Notes: generated by a model not told the origin, from the letters alone. A stretch of 64,000 nucleotides of DNA from Flavobacterium sp. UMI-01 (GCF_019656315.1 NZ_BPLU01000038.1:372001-436000), one strand, 5' to 3'. Numbered from the stretch's first letter, positions 15,635-26,397 are shown. A program made the numbers and translations.

Positions 15635-17662
15635 TTAATTGGGAACAAAAGTTCGTTTTATTGCTTTACTAAAATTAAAAACTCTCAAAGTAGCCGAAGC
15701 GACATGTCCGCCTGAATCAGGGAAACTTACTTTAACTGTATTTTTTTCGGATAGTAATTTATAGTCCAAAGGAATTTCGATGACACCATAAAAACGGTCA
15801 CGCATGGTTTGTGGATCGCCAGCATAATTTTCGGGGACTTCAATCTGAACATCATTGATAAAAACGGTAGGTTTTAGAACACTGCCGTGGTCACGTCCTA
15901 GTCCTAATCGTAAAACTACTTCACCATTTTGAGCTTTTTGAATCTTTTCAAAAATAAACTCCATCGGTTTGTTAGCCTCAATTGGCTTGTAGTTTTCGGT
16001 AGCATAATACTTTTTTTCTTCGGCTGTTTCGGCAATTACAACAGGACGTTTGAAATGGTATTCTAAAACCATTGTTCCCTCACTCTCTAGCAGTACTTCT
16101 TTGGTCGTGGCAGCTAGTTTTTTCTCTTCAATTATCCCTTCTCTTTTGGCTTCTTCAGGCTTATAAGGTGAATAATAGTGTTTCATTTTTATATTCTCTA
16201 GTGTATTGTTTTTTTGACCCAAAACATTCAGTTGAATAGCCTGTTTTGTTTCATTCAAATTATTTACAATCAGATAAACCTTTTTTCCATCAACATAAGC
16301 ATCTGTTTGAATATCCACCAAATTAGATTTGGTATCTATTCGTTTCCCTTTTACATCAGACCAAAGTTGGTAAAACTTTACCAAATCAGTAAAAACCCAT
16401 TTATCGCCAGTTTCTCCTTCTTTTTCAAATTGTTGTCTAAATAATCGGCTACGATAAGGATATCCTTCTTTGGTTCGCCCCCATTCGCTTTTGAGCATAA
16501 AAAAAGGAATCGCCACAGCTATAGACTGCGGATGATCCATAAAAGACATCATCAAGGCATTGGCACTTTTAACATACAAATAATCGCGCCAAGGAGTCCA
16601 TGGCAAATCACGGTACTGATGTGCTTGTACACTATACTCTGAAATAACCATAGGTTTTAATTTTCCAAAACGCATCATACTATACTGTTCTAACATATCG
16701 AGTGAGGCCTCAATATTGCTTCCTTTACGGTACTTTTTTACATATTCTAATTTACCTGTACGGTAATCTTGTTTACAAGGAAAATCATAAAAATGCAAAG
16801 ACCAAAAATCCATATCATTGCCCGTTAAATCAATAAACTGTTTCCATCGGTACGTCCATCTTTTAAAATCATATAATTCAAAATCAGGAAACGCACAGGT
16901 GTAACCACCCACGAGCACATCAGGGTTCAATTTTTTAATTTCACGAGCAACTGTGGAATGAAATTTGGCCAATTGCTGTACTGCTTTATTTTCTTTTTCA
17001 GGATTTCCCTCTTCTTTTTTGGGAATCAATTCCCAGAGTGGTTCATTAATCACCTCAATGAATCGAGGTCTTGGCTCGCCATTTCCGCCATAATATTCTT
17101 TAATAAAATGAGCCATAAATTCTCCTGTAGCAGTCCCAAAGGATTCCTCTGCAGTATCTTTTTGGGATAGCGCCCATCCTTGCTTTGTTTTGGTACCATG
17201 TGGCCAAAAAGGCTCAAACTGTGCTCCAATAATCATGTTTTTCAGTCGGTCTTCATACGGATGCAAATGTGATTTTTTACTGTAACTATTGCGGTTATTT
17301 TCTCCCATTTTTTTAAGTTGGGAAACATCAGCATAACCTGGGCGAGCGGGATCTTGTCTTACCGCATTTAGTGCTCCTTTCAGTCCGCCCGTTTCTCTCC
17401 CTAAATACACATCGTATTTATCCAAAAAATCTTTTCGTATATCAGGACTTACATGATCGCCTTCCCAGTCATTGGTAATACTTGCATGTATGGTGATATA
17501 CTTTTGCCTGTCAAAACTATCGATACCCTCTACCTCTCTTCGTGTGTCTATATTAACATCAACCATTGTTTTTTGTGCGACACAAATACTGGTAGTAAGT
17601 AGTAAAAACAACAATTGGATTTGGGTTATTTGCTTCAAAAGGATCTTGTTTTTTTTCATCAT
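15635..17662 (-). CDS. GH86 beta-agarase/beta-porphyranase-type endo-hydrolase (675 aa)
   Basis: Endo-acting galactan hydrolase of family GH86. The signal peptide ends at SICVAQ (about residue 30). The TIM barrel (about 40-430) contains RFIEVINEPLW with acid/base E207, MDFWSLHFYDFP (284-295) and KPMVISEYSV with nucleophile E342. Two beta-sandwich regions follow, the last (about 555-675) resembling the C-terminal domains of known GH86 enzymes. Known GH86 members cut agarose or porphyran at beta-1,4 linkages; sequence alone does not tell which. This is the clearest marker that the locus targets an agar/porphyran-type galactan. Co-transcribed with GH29 and a GH2-like gene. Confidence 0.9.
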   Translation of the reverse strand: MMKKNKILLKQITQIQLLFLLLTTSICVAQKTMVDVNIDTRREVEGIDSFDRQKYITIHASITNDWEGDHVSPDIRKDFLDKYDVYLGRETGGLKGALNAVRQDPARPGYADVSQLKKMGENNRNSYSKKSHLHPYEDRLKNMIIGAQFEPFWPHGTKTKQGWALSQKDTAEESFGTATGEFMAHFIKEYYGGNGEPRPRFIEVINEPLWELIPKKEEGNPEKENKAVQQLAKFHSTVAREIKKLNPDVLVGGYTCAFPDFELYDFKRWTYRWKQFIDLTGNDMDFWSLHFYDFPCKQDYRTGKLEYVKKYRKGSNIEASLDMLEQYSMMRFGKLKPMVISEYSVQAHQYRDLPWTPWRDYLYVKSANALMMSFMDHPQSIAVAIPFFMLKSEWGRTKEGYPYRSRLFRQQFEKEGETGDKWVFTDLVKFYQLWSDVKGKRIDTKSNLVDIQTDAYVDGKKVYLIVNNLNETKQAIQLNVLGQKNNTLENIKMKHYYSPYKPEEAKREGIIEEKKLAATTKEVLLESEGTMVLEYHFKRPVVIAETAEEKKYYATENYKPIEANKPMEFIFEKIQKAQNGEVVLRLGLGRDHGSVLKPTVFINDVQIEVPENYAGDPQTMRDRFYGVIEIPLDYKLLSEKNTVKVSFPDSGGHVASATLRVFNFSKAIKRTFVPN

Positions 17663-17689
17663 AACTAATTTTTAGACGTTTTCAGTCCG

Positions 17690-20194
17690 TTATTTATTAT
17701 CAAATTCTTTCACAAATGGCTGTTTCTCATCGGCTTGTTTGACACCTGCTGCCCCATTTAAGCTTTCGAAATAACGTAAATAATTATGAGAACCATATTT
17801 TTCTTTTTTAGAAATAGCTTCTTGTCCTATTGCTCTTAACTTAGGCAAATCAACTTTTTCGTCTCCCACTAATAGAAGGTATTTATTTTCTGAAATAGCT
17901 TTACCTGTGACGTCTTTTAAACTCAAATTAACATAAAATTTATCACCCAATTTCCCGGGAACTTTACAATTTACAGTAACAAATTTAGTTGCGCTATCCC
18001 CTTTAATGTCACCAAAACTGAATGTTTCTCGCTTCACTTCTTTATGGTTATTATCCATAAAAATGATTTCGGCTTTACAGTTTTTAAAATCTTGGTACAA
18101 ATCATTAACCACCCATATTTTCCCTTCAAACTGCTCCGCTGGCAACCATCTTCTACGTTCGTGTTCTAAACTAACTAAGACTGGCTGATAAGCTCTTTTT
18201 ACATAATCATAGGATAATTTAGGTTGCTGGTAATAATCAACAATTCCCCATTTCATATCAGGTGCAAAAGTGATAAAATGACAGATACTGATGGCACTAG
18301 ACTTTGGTTTTCTTCGTCTATAATATTCTAATCCATACTGAAAAATAACCCCTTGGGCAATTTGAGTTGCATCTACAAATTCTTGCATACTTCCCGTAGC
18401 TTCAGTGTTTAAAGCATCAAAATTAAGCGTTCTAAACACATCAAAATCTGTCCAATGGTGCCCCCAACTCGGTCCAGGAGGCCACAATTCATTTTCTGGA
18501 ATAAATTTTTTAATACTCGATACATTTGGGCACGAAGAAATAGCTAATTCTGGTACCACAGCAAAATTTTGTTTGTTAAAAAACTTCTCTGTATTAATCC
18601 TACCTTCGCTGTAAAACAAGCCATTAGCATGTACACTTTCGTTTGGTTTAAAACCTAATTTGATTCCTACATGGTCACTCAAAGGAGAAACGGGCACATA
18701 ATGAAGATTCGAATACGGTTTGACAACCTCTCCTAATTCTTTCATAAAATTAAGATTATAAACAGGGTCAGAGGCGGTCATTAGGATTTCCTCTCCTCCC
18801 TCAATAATCACCATACAAGGATGGTTACGCAATTGTTTTACTACTGAAATAGCATCAGCGAATAGCGATTTTTTATAGGCTTCTCCCTTGGGTAACGACA
18901 AACTTGCAATGGGCAAAATATCTTGCCAAACAGTGATTCCTTCGCGGTTACATAATTCATAGAAATATTCAATTTCAGTAGGATGCCATCCAAATATTCT
19001 GAGATTATTAAAATTAGCCGATTTGGCCAAGCGAATAAATTCTTGGTATTTTTCCTTAGTAGCACGACCGAAGAAAATATCTGGTGGTCCGCCCCAAGTA
19101 CCCGAACGAATAAAATGACGTTTCCCATTAATCATTACAGTCCAAGGATTTTCAACTTCTTGTTTGGTAAATCCTAGATTCATCTCCATTTTTAGTTCTC
19201 TAATTCCAAAGAGTTTATCATTCGCATCAAGTACTTTGTTGTCATTTTTGACCGTGATTTTTGCGATATATAGGTTTTGATCTCCTAAATCCCATGGATA
19301 CCAAAGTTTTGCATCAGCAATGGTAAGGGGAATTTTAAGTTCATTTTTACCAGGTTTTAAACTAGTGGTTTTTGTCGTTTTGTACACTTTGGATTTGAAA
19401 TTCTCTCCCTGTACTTCAATCTCAAGCTCCACATTGGAGGCCACAGTCCCGGAATGTTCAATTTCTAGATGAATATCCAAATCAGCCGATTGCTTTTTTA
19501 GATTTACCTTAGTTTCTACATAAACCTGATCAATTTTTGCTTTATCATAAGCCATTAACTTTACGGGTTTCCATATTCCTGTAGGTACTAAGTCCACCCA
19601 ATAATCTCCATGCCATGCTGGTTTTTTACCAGCTACCTGACTATATCTTCGGGGTGCTGGATGTAAACGAACCGCCAAAACATTACGACCTCTTTTGTAT
19701 TGTTCTAAACTTATGAGTTTTGTAATATCAAACGAAAAGGGCGTAAACATTCCTTCATGAGAGCCTAGTAAAATACCGTTTAAATACACATCACAAGCAT
19801 AATCAACTCCCTCGAAATTTAGTTCAATATTTTTGCCTTCCATTTCTTTGGGTACATTGAAAATGCGCAAATACCACCATTCATATTCATTAACCCATTT
19901 AGCTTTGACACTATTTCGACCAAAATGTGGATCTTCAATACGACCAATTCGCCATAAATCAGTAAAAACATCACCAGGAACCTGAGCAGGTGCCCAGTTT
20001 AAAGCATCTCCCATATGATCGTAGCTTATCTCTGGAAACTTTTCTTCCATACCACGTCCTGGCAAGGTTCCTTGTAGTTTCCATAAATGACCACTCAAAT
20101 CATGAATCAATCGTTGAGCATTTTGCTGTTGTGCTATAGAAACACTAGTAAACAGCAACAATACTATTATGGTTAGGGTACGTAAAAAATTCAT
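17690..20194 (-). CDS. GH2 enzyme of the beta-mannosidase-like branch, atypical active site (834 aa)
   Basis: Secreted (signal peptide 1-21). The fold order is that of mannosidase-like GH2: jelly roll (35-215), Ig-like domain (220-335), barrel (350-640), then C-terminal beta-domains. The Asn-Glu pair that normally holds the acid/base is changed: HPCMVIIEGGEEI aligns with the usual W-G-N-N-E, so E469 would be acid/base with E468 in place of Asn. E549 in VVPELAISSCP is the probable nucleophile. The loss of the near-invariant Asn suggests altered chemistry or substrate. Located between GH86 and GH117, 27-30 bases from each; action on red-algal oligosaccharides is inferred from context. Confidence 0.8.
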   Translation of the reverse strand: MNFLRTLTIIVLLLFTSVSIAQQQNAQRLIHDLSGHLWKLQGTLPGRGMEEKFPEISYDHMGDALNWAPAQVPGDVFTDLWRIGRIEDPHFGRNSVKAKWVNEYEWWYLRIFNVPKEMEGKNIELNFEGVDYACDVYLNGILLGSHEGMFTPFSFDITKLISLEQYKRGRNVLAVRLHPAPRRYSQVAGKKPAWHGDYWVDLVPTGIWKPVKLMAYDKAKIDQVYVETKVNLKKQSADLDIHLEIEHSGTVASNVELEIEVQGENFKSKVYKTTKTTSLKPGKNELKIPLTIADAKLWYPWDLGDQNLYIAKITVKNDNKVLDANDKLFGIRELKMEMNLGFTKQEVENPWTVMINGKRHFIRSGTWGGPPDIFFGRATKEKYQEFIRLAKSANFNNLRIFGWHPTEIEYFYELCNREGITVWQDILPIASLSLPKGEAYKKSLFADAISVVKQLRNHPCMVIIEGGEEILMTASDPVYNLNFMKELGEVVKPYSNLHYVPVSPLSDHVGIKLGFKPNESVHANGLFYSEGRINTEKFFNKQNFAVVPELAISSCPNVSSIKKFIPENELWPPGPSWGHHWTDFDVFRTLNFDALNTEATGSMQEFVDATQIAQGVIFQYGLEYYRRRKPKSSAISICHFITFAPDMKWGIVDYYQQPKLSYDYVKRAYQPVLVSLEHERRRWLPAEQFEGKIWVVNDLYQDFKNCKAEIIFMDNNHKEVKRETFSFGDIKGDSATKFVTVNCKVPGKLGDKFYVNLSLKDVTGKAISENKYLLLVGDEKVDLPKLRAIGQEAISKKEKYGSHNYLRYFESLNGAAGVKQADEKQPFVKEFDNK

Positions 20195-20223
20195 TTTGGT
20201 TGTTTGGTTAGTTAAGTGAATAA

Positions 20224-21513
20224 TTATTTTTTTAATTTTTCAGTTTGTTGTTTGATGCGTTCCAATTGTTTAGCACTCAATTTGTGCGTGTAGTGAAACT
20301 CAGGACTGTATTGGTAATAATGCTCTTTCATTCCTTGGTCATCCACTTCAAGACTTAAATCACAATCAAAACGCGCCAACTCTGTATGATTCCAGTTTCC
20401 ACCGGCATTAATAAAATGCGAAATTCCCCAAGTGATTCCTTGACCGTTTTTCGTATCTGTAAAAGCATCTGGCACAAAAGGACCTGCAGCAACGGGTAAT
20501 AATTCTGTTATTGATGCTATTTCAAAATTGATCCAATCTTTGGCATATTGAATGGTATTATGCTCCATTCCATCACGCTGAACAATGGCCGCAACACCTT
20601 CTCTAAAAGGGAACAAAGTGGTTTCATGTCCCGAATTAAGCACAGGGTTCAATGGATGTTTGATAAAGGGTCCTAGTGGATTGTCTGCAATGGCCACGCC
20701 TTGCATTCTTATTTTAGAAGGATTTAACTCGGGGCGTTTATCAAAATCAGCTTTGTAATAGAGGTAAATTTTTCCATCATGTACTAATGGGTAGGGGTCG
20801 TGAATTGAATATTGATCCCAAGCTCCCTCAGGTCCATTTGGTATTACCACTTGGTTAGCTGCTGTCCATGGTCCGTCAGGAGAATCAGCATAGGAAACCG
20901 CCACAGGACAAAAGTCGCCACGTAAACCGCTTGCTTCCATAAACGCTTGATAATACAAATAATATTTCCCTTTCCATTTCAAAATATCGGTAGTTGTTAC
21001 AGAGCGCCAGCCGGGTTGTGGTTTTGGAGGACGCGGCACTGCAACTCCTTCTTCTTTCCAAGTAAAACCATCATCTGAAGTTGCATACCAAATTTCAGAC
21101 AAATCCCAATCAGAAGACGGAATGGTTTCCGTAGCTTCTTTGGCTCTCGCCATCCCCACGGGCTTCACGGGCGTATTTCTATAGGTGTACCATAGATAGT
21201 ATTTTCCGTTTTCGAATATCACTTTGGAAGGATCACGTCGTGTAATGGTTCCATCGCCATTGTTGTAATCAAATCCTTTGAGCTTGGTATATTTGAATTG
21301 GGTGTACAACTCATTTTGCTCCGGTCGAACGGCTTCATAAGCATCATAATTACGTGCTACAGCTGCACTTAATGGACGATTAGGCTTTGTTTTTGTTATA
21401 AAAAAAGGAAATGCTTCAGTATCTGCTTTTTTAGTAGATTTATCCTTCTTTTGAGCATTAATCAAACCCGTAAAAAGAACCAATCCAAACAATAGTATAT
21501 AGGCTTTTTTCAT
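20224..21513 (-). CDS. GH117 family enzyme (429 aa)
   Basis: Five-bladed beta-propeller exo-glycosidase; characterised GH117 members release 3,6-anhydro-L-galactose from the non-reducing end of neoagaro-oligosaccharides. Signal peptide 1-20. Conserved marks: GDGTITRRDPS with D94 as likely general base, HDP with D240, and NSGHETT with H296 as likely acid next to E297. The C-terminal KLSAKQLERIKQ helix matches the family. Among the five GH117 domains here it is the only one in the 14-26 kb unit, next to GH86. It diverges from the others (e.g. TYRNTPVKPVG where others have TKR-TKVPPIG), so it may have a different job. Confidence 0.92.
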   Translation of the reverse strand: MKKAYILLFGLVLFTGLINAQKKDKSTKKADTEAFPFFITKTKPNRPLSAAVARNYDAYEAVRPEQNELYTQFKYTKLKGFDYNNGDGTITRRDPSKVIFENGKYYLWYTYRNTPVKPVGMARAKEATETIPSSDWDLSEIWYATSDDGFTWKEEGVAVPRPPKPQPGWRSVTTTDILKWKGKYYLYYQAFMEASGLRGDFCPVAVSYADSPDGPWTAANQVVIPNGPEGAWDQYSIHDPYPLVHDGKIYLYYKADFDKRPELNPSKIRMQGVAIADNPLGPFIKHPLNPVLNSGHETTLFPFREGVAAIVQRDGMEHNTIQYAKDWINFEIASITELLPVAAGPFVPDAFTDTKNGQGITWGISHFINAGGNWNHTELARFDCDLSLEVDDQGMKEHYYQYSPEFHYTHKLSAKQLERIKQQTEKLKK

Positions 21514-21521
21514 TTTTCAAT

Positions 21522-23507
21522 TTATTTTTTAGCTTTATTTATAAATTCCACTTTCTTGTAATCGGTTCCAGGAATCCACGCAAAACCAGTAGGTGTCCAA
21601 TCGACTCCAGGAATCCAAATGGCTTCTCCATACTCATAAGCACCCATGTCAGGGGCATTCCCTTTGTAACCATCGGTTACTTTTTTAATTTTAAGTCCTT
21701 TATCAATTAGCGGTGAATTGGCCAAAGGAGCAAACATCTTACCTTTTTCAACACTAAAAGGAAGCGTTGCATATTGCTGGTTGTTTTTAAAATCATTGTC
21801 GGCTTCAGGACCTTCGTATTCTTTTTCATCCACTCTGTATTTCCCCCCATCACCAGAATGCCACCAAGGGCGAACATCTGAAATATTATTGTAGAGTGTA
21901 TTGTCTTTAACATTGGTCTGAACTCCATCTCTTTTAGGTACCCAGCTATCAATCAGCGATTGTTCAGCAACCCCAGTATTCCAAAAAGTATTGTTGTATA
22001 TTTCATTTTTGACTGCTGTCCAGTTAAAATGCAAACCACCCCATTCCACATCCCAAACGACATTGTGATGGACGATATAGCCAGCCGCATTATTGTCAAG
22101 GTAAATACCCGTTGCTTTTTTCCCTGCATGTGGTGCAGCATAAGCATCATGAAACCAGTTGTGATGTAAACTAATATTTTTGGGAATACTGTTACCTGTT
22201 ACATAAAACAAGCCTCCATCGGCTCCTGAAATTAAACTTTTTTGAACGTGATTGTAAGCAAACTCACTATCATCACCCGTAACTTTTACACCATCTCTTG
22301 CCGAACCATAAAATGAATTTTTGAAAATCTTAGCGCGAGCTCCTCCACTATTCAACAATTGCGCGTGTAAGCCTATGGTATTAAAATATTGAACAATACA
22401 ATTTTCGACCCTGCTATCTTCAGCTTGACTACCTAAGTAAATGCCATTTAAAGTTCCATTTTCTAAAACTGATTTCTCGATTAGGTTGTGACTTCCTTTT
22501 AAGACTTGAATAGCGGCATCTGGTAAAGCAGCCCCTTTTAAATTGGTTATCAAACGTTCTGCCCCATGTTTTACCATACAATTACTGATTTTATTATGAT
22601 TTCCCGTAATGGTAATCATTCCACCAAAAAAATTAAGGCCTTTCAACTGAATATAATCTTTGTCAAGGATGGCGGTATGAACACGAGCAGCAGCCTCAAC
22701 CAAGTCTTCATTAGGATTTTTTCCCTCCGGAGCATAGAAATAAAGCGCTTTGTTTTTTTCATCATAATACCATTCCCGTGGTGCATCAAGCGCTTCTAAT
22801 TTATTCATGAGATAGAAAATTCCTCGATGACCGTTTTCTAAACGTTTGGGACTGTGGGTTTCTCCAAAAGGCCAATTGTTAGGCAATTCCTCAAAATAAA
22901 CTCGGTGTGAATCCTTGTCATACTGAGTAATAGTACGTTCCCAACTACACCCACTATGCGCTCCTAAATAATGAATACTTCCACCTGTCCAGTCGATATT
23001 TGGGATTTCGTTATTGCTAATAAAAGACATCGAGTAATTGCCCTTAGTAATATCAATATATTTGGCATCGAGTGTGTATTCATTCTGGTCTGAGTCATTA
23101 GGCCAACGGGCAATTTGCATCTTTTTTTGATTGTGATACACATTATTCCCATCTCCTAAAACCAAATTCACATCCGATTTTTTATAAATATTTCCCGAGT
23201 ATTTCTTCCAATCCTTCATTTGCTCAGTAGCCGATATTATTACAATATCCTTTTCAAAACAAGTAAACAGTATTGGTTTTGAGGCCGTACCCGAATTTTT
23301 AGGAACAATGTTTTCACGATAGGTTCCTTGGTGAATATAACATACATCTCCTTTGACCATTATGTTAGCCGCCTGTGTGATGGTTTGGAACGGATTTGCA
23401 ACCGAACCATCACCAGCTGATGTATTACGTCCATCAACATGATATTCTTTGGAGAAAGCATTTATAGCTATCAAGAATAGAAAAAATACTAGACTGTTTT
23501 TTTTCAT
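21522..23507 (-). CDS. Secreted right-handed beta-helix protein, GH141-like (661 aa)
   Basis: I start at 23507 (MKKNSLVFFLFLIAINAFS, a clean signal peptide). An upstream in-frame ATG at 23555 would overlap the GH2 stop. After EYHVDGRNTSAGDGS come parallel beta-helix coils (about 45-120 and 270-520) with a beta-sandwich-like insertion (about 130-270) holding MQIARWPND and EWYYDEKNKALYFYAPEG. That layout resembles beta-helix glycosidases such as GH141 and relatives; I cannot fix the family. It is paralogous to the protein at 55095-57527 (MQIARFPNN, GEWFWRKNLNKIYY). Probably a glycoside hydrolase or lyase on a galactan side chain. Confidence 0.75.
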   Translation of the reverse strand: MKKNSLVFFLFLIAINAFSKEYHVDGRNTSAGDGSVANPFQTITQAANIMVKGDVCYIHQGTYRENIVPKNSGTASKPILFTCFEKDIVIISATEQMKDWKKYSGNIYKKSDVNLVLGDGNNVYHNQKKMQIARWPNDSDQNEYTLDAKYIDITKGNYSMSFISNNEIPNIDWTGGSIHYLGAHSGCSWERTITQYDKDSHRVYFEELPNNWPFGETHSPKRLENGHRGIFYLMNKLEALDAPREWYYDEKNKALYFYAPEGKNPNEDLVEAAARVHTAILDKDYIQLKGLNFFGGMITITGNHNKISNCMVKHGAERLITNLKGAALPDAAIQVLKGSHNLIEKSVLENGTLNGIYLGSQAEDSRVENCIVQYFNTIGLHAQLLNSGGARAKIFKNSFYGSARDGVKVTGDDSEFAYNHVQKSLISGADGGLFYVTGNSIPKNISLHHNWFHDAYAAPHAGKKATGIYLDNNAAGYIVHHNVVWDVEWGGLHFNWTAVKNEIYNNTFWNTGVAEQSLIDSWVPKRDGVQTNVKDNTLYNNISDVRPWWHSGDGGKYRVDEKEYEGPEADNDFKNNQQYATLPFSVEKGKMFAPLANSPLIDKGLKIKKVTDGYKGNAPDMGAYEYGEAIWIPGVDWTPTGFAWIPGTDYKKVEFINKAKK

Positions 23508-23544
23508 TATTTCTGTTTTTTTTGGTTTAGTTAATAGATTGTTG

Positions 23545-26397
23545 TTAAAATTCAAATGTTAAATGAAGGACAATAGGCTCATCATCATTTCCAAAATAAT
23601 TTTCAGAATTGCCTTGAGGCCCCATTTTGTCCCCTTCTTGAAATTTAGTTCCAATAGCAGGTATGTTTTTCACAAAGGAAATATCTCCTTGAGGAAATTT
23701 AGGCGACAATCGTCCTTTAGGATCCTCTTTTGGTGTAGGGTTTTGTGGGGTAAGCATTCGCAAGAACGTATGTGGTGAATGACAATAAATGGTAAAGCCA
23801 TTATTGTTTTTCCCTTTTACAGTCGCCCAATACAAACTTGAGAAAAAACCTTTAAATTCAGGATAAACAAATCCAGACTCTCCAGTCACGGTATTGTTAT
23901 AATCATTCTCCCAAACTTTAAACTGCGTTCCTTTCATCCTATTTCGCCACACTCTGTACGGACCATCACCTAGCCATTTCATACCGCTGACTTCTGATTC
24001 AGGAAATGAAAATGTAATTCCTTTATAATCGGTTACTTGCTTTTTTCCTTTTATTTGAACTTCTAAATCCAACAAACCATTAGAATGAATTGTCCATTTT
24101 ATTTGATCAGAACTCAACTCTTTATGCGAAGCCCAATCAGGAGATTTGTCTTTTAATTCGAAAACCGTAAGAATCTCAATCTTATCCTTTTGAGTGTTGG
24201 TTGTTAGTGAAATGATTTTATCCTTATGTCCTAAAATGATAGGCCCATTATGAAACGGAATTAGTTTCCCTTCTTTTTTCACCTCTTGCAACAAACTTGT
24301 TTTATCTGAAAAAACATAGCGTATGCCAGCAGCCTCTACGATTATTTGACCGTTGTCTTTAACCATTTTAATAGCTCCATTGTTAGACTTAGCTATAATC
24401 CTTGTATTCAGTTGTTGTGGTGTCTTTACTGGGTAACTCCAAGTAAAAATTTCCATTCCAGTGGCATCTATTGCTGTTAAGTACAATGCATCAGCTGTTT
24501 GCCAATTCGTTGGTAAGGCTACAGTGAATGTTCCTTTTTCGCTCGGTTTCAAACTAGGTAAAACTACGTTCGATTGTGCTAAAACATTTAATTTACTAGA
24601 ACCTTTAGGTCCTTCAAATTGAACCCACTTAGCCGTGATTTTGCACTCCTCTAAATTTGTAAAATGATAACGATTTTCTACCCTAAAAACACCATTGAAA
24701 TCATTTTTAATAAAACGATCTTCTAGGTATATGGGAGACCAAATCTGTTTGATGGTAAAATAACTCGCTTCTTTCTCGCCATAAGGGCCTACAATCCCAT
24801 CAGCGGCGTGGTTTCCATCGGCATCCAAAAATCCGTTTTTATCGGTACGAACTACCGCTTCATCTGCAAAATCCCATAAAAATCCTCCAGCCGATAAAGG
24901 CATATTCCACATTTGTTTCCAATAATCTTCTAAACCTGCTCCATGCCCCCCATCGTATAATCCGTGCAGAAATTCAGTTGGGAAATATATTTTGTCTTTG
25001 GCGTACCCATCATAAGCAAACACATGATAACTTGGATAATGCATGGTATTGGTTTTATTAAAAATATTCCACGGATGCAAAACCTCTCTTTTTTGAATAT
25101 CCCAGATGGCATAATCATCATCCAATTCTGTATTCCAACCCGTTTCATTTCCATTTGCCCATAATAAAATCGAAGGATGGTTAACATCTCTAACAACGGT
25201 TTCTTTTACAATTTTTTCGCCTACTTTAGTATCCAAATGAGGAGAATGCCAAGTACATACTTCATCAATAACAAATAAACCTAAGGAATCACAAACTTCT
25301 AAAAAATGAACATCAGGCGGATAATGTGACATACGAACTGCATTCATATTCATATCTTTCATCATTTTTACATGAGCTATACTTAATGCTTTAGAGGTGG
25401 TTCTTCCTGATGATGGATAAAAAGAATGACGATTCACTCCTTTGAATTTGATTCGCTGTCCATTAACATAGATGCCATCGCCAGCTTTGATTTCAACCGT
25501 TCTAAAACCAATGCGTTCGGTAAGGCTGTGCAATACTTTTTTACTTTTATCTACAAGGGCTACGTTTAATAAGTAAAGATTCGGTTTTTCAGGATTCCAG
25601 GTTTTTACGTTCTTTGCCTTAGTAGCAATAGACCATTTACCATTTTTAAAATTCATGCTATCGAGCGGTAAATCCTGAATTTTATTCCCTTTTAGGTCGG
25701 ATAAAAACAGTTGCACTCCAGTTGCTTTTTTAGAAGCAGAAAAAACATCCATTTCAATAGTACCATCCGCTTTAGCATTAACTGCTATACGATCCATAAA
25801 GTCTTTTGGTACAATTTCAAGATAAACGGGACGATAAATTCCGCCAAAAATCCAAAAATCAGCATCACGCTCGGCAAAATTAATGGAAGTATTGGACGAC
25901 ACCTTATTTACTTTTACTTCTAGTAAATTTTCTTTACCGTATTTTAAAAGTTCGCTAATCGTATATTTGAATTCATAAAAAGCGCCTTGGTGAATTTCTC
26001 CTGCTAGTTTTCCGTTGATTTTTACCTCGGCATCCGTCATTACGCCTTCAAAAACAATCTTAACTTCATTGTTTTTCCATTGTAAAGGAGCAAAAAAAGA
26101 ACGCTTGTACAAACCATATTCTTTGTGTATTTTTTTGGTCTTATCTCGTCCATCGTGTCCGTAGTTATAACCACCAAATCCCTGTAATTCCCAACAAGAA
26201 GGCACGCCAATTGTGGTCCATTTCCCGCTATTATTTCCTTCAGAACAAAAGAAATCCCAGTCCACCATATGGTCTTTATCGATTCCAGATAAATACTGAA
26301 TTTCGGTTTTGTTATTTGAGGTATTTTTAAGAGATTGTGCTTTTAATGACACAAAGCTCATTCCTAAAAACACCAGTGCTAAAGCCAGCTTTTTCAT
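23545..26397 (-). CDS. GH2 beta-galactosidase-like enzyme (950 aa)
   Basis: Secreted GH2 (signal peptide 1-20, ending SLKAQS). Jelly roll about 50-200, Ig-like domain 205-305, barrel 308-580, then beta-sandwich domains ending with a LacZ-small-chain-like region (MKWLGDGPYRVWRNR). Acid/base is E418 in LLWANGNETGW; E475 in YFPTEFLHG is the probable nucleophile. NRHSFYP replaces the LacZ NRHDHH motif, and the nucleophile segment is unlike LacZ, so the specificity is probably not simple lactose-type. First gene of its unit and divergent from the membrane regulator at 26592, which may control it. Confidence 0.87.
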   Translation of the reverse strand: MKKLALALVFLGMSFVSLKAQSLKNTSNNKTEIQYLSGIDKDHMVDWDFFCSEGNNSGKWTTIGVPSCWELQGFGGYNYGHDGRDKTKKIHKEYGLYKRSFFAPLQWKNNEVKIVFEGVMTDAEVKINGKLAGEIHQGAFYEFKYTISELLKYGKENLLEVKVNKVSSNTSINFAERDADFWIFGGIYRPVYLEIVPKDFMDRIAVNAKADGTIEMDVFSASKKATGVQLFLSDLKGNKIQDLPLDSMNFKNGKWSIATKAKNVKTWNPEKPNLYLLNVALVDKSKKVLHSLTERIGFRTVEIKAGDGIYVNGQRIKFKGVNRHSFYPSSGRTTSKALSIAHVKMMKDMNMNAVRMSHYPPDVHFLEVCDSLGLFVIDEVCTWHSPHLDTKVGEKIVKETVVRDVNHPSILLWANGNETGWNTELDDDYAIWDIQKREVLHPWNIFNKTNTMHYPSYHVFAYDGYAKDKIYFPTEFLHGLYDGGHGAGLEDYWKQMWNMPLSAGGFLWDFADEAVVRTDKNGFLDADGNHAADGIVGPYGEKEASYFTIKQIWSPIYLEDRFIKNDFNGVFRVENRYHFTNLEECKITAKWVQFEGPKGSSKLNVLAQSNVVLPSLKPSEKGTFTVALPTNWQTADALYLTAIDATGMEIFTWSYPVKTPQQLNTRIIAKSNNGAIKMVKDNGQIIVEAAGIRYVFSDKTSLLQEVKKEGKLIPFHNGPIILGHKDKIISLTTNTQKDKIEILTVFELKDKSPDWASHKELSSDQIKWTIHSNGLLDLEVQIKGKKQVTDYKGITFSFPESEVSGMKWLGDGPYRVWRNRMKGTQFKVWENDYNNTVTGESGFVYPEFKGFFSSLYWATVKGKNNNGFTIYCHSPHTFLRMLTPQNPTPKEDPKGRLSPKFPQGDISFVKNIPAIGTKFQEGDKMGPQGNSENYFGNDDEPIVLHLTFEF

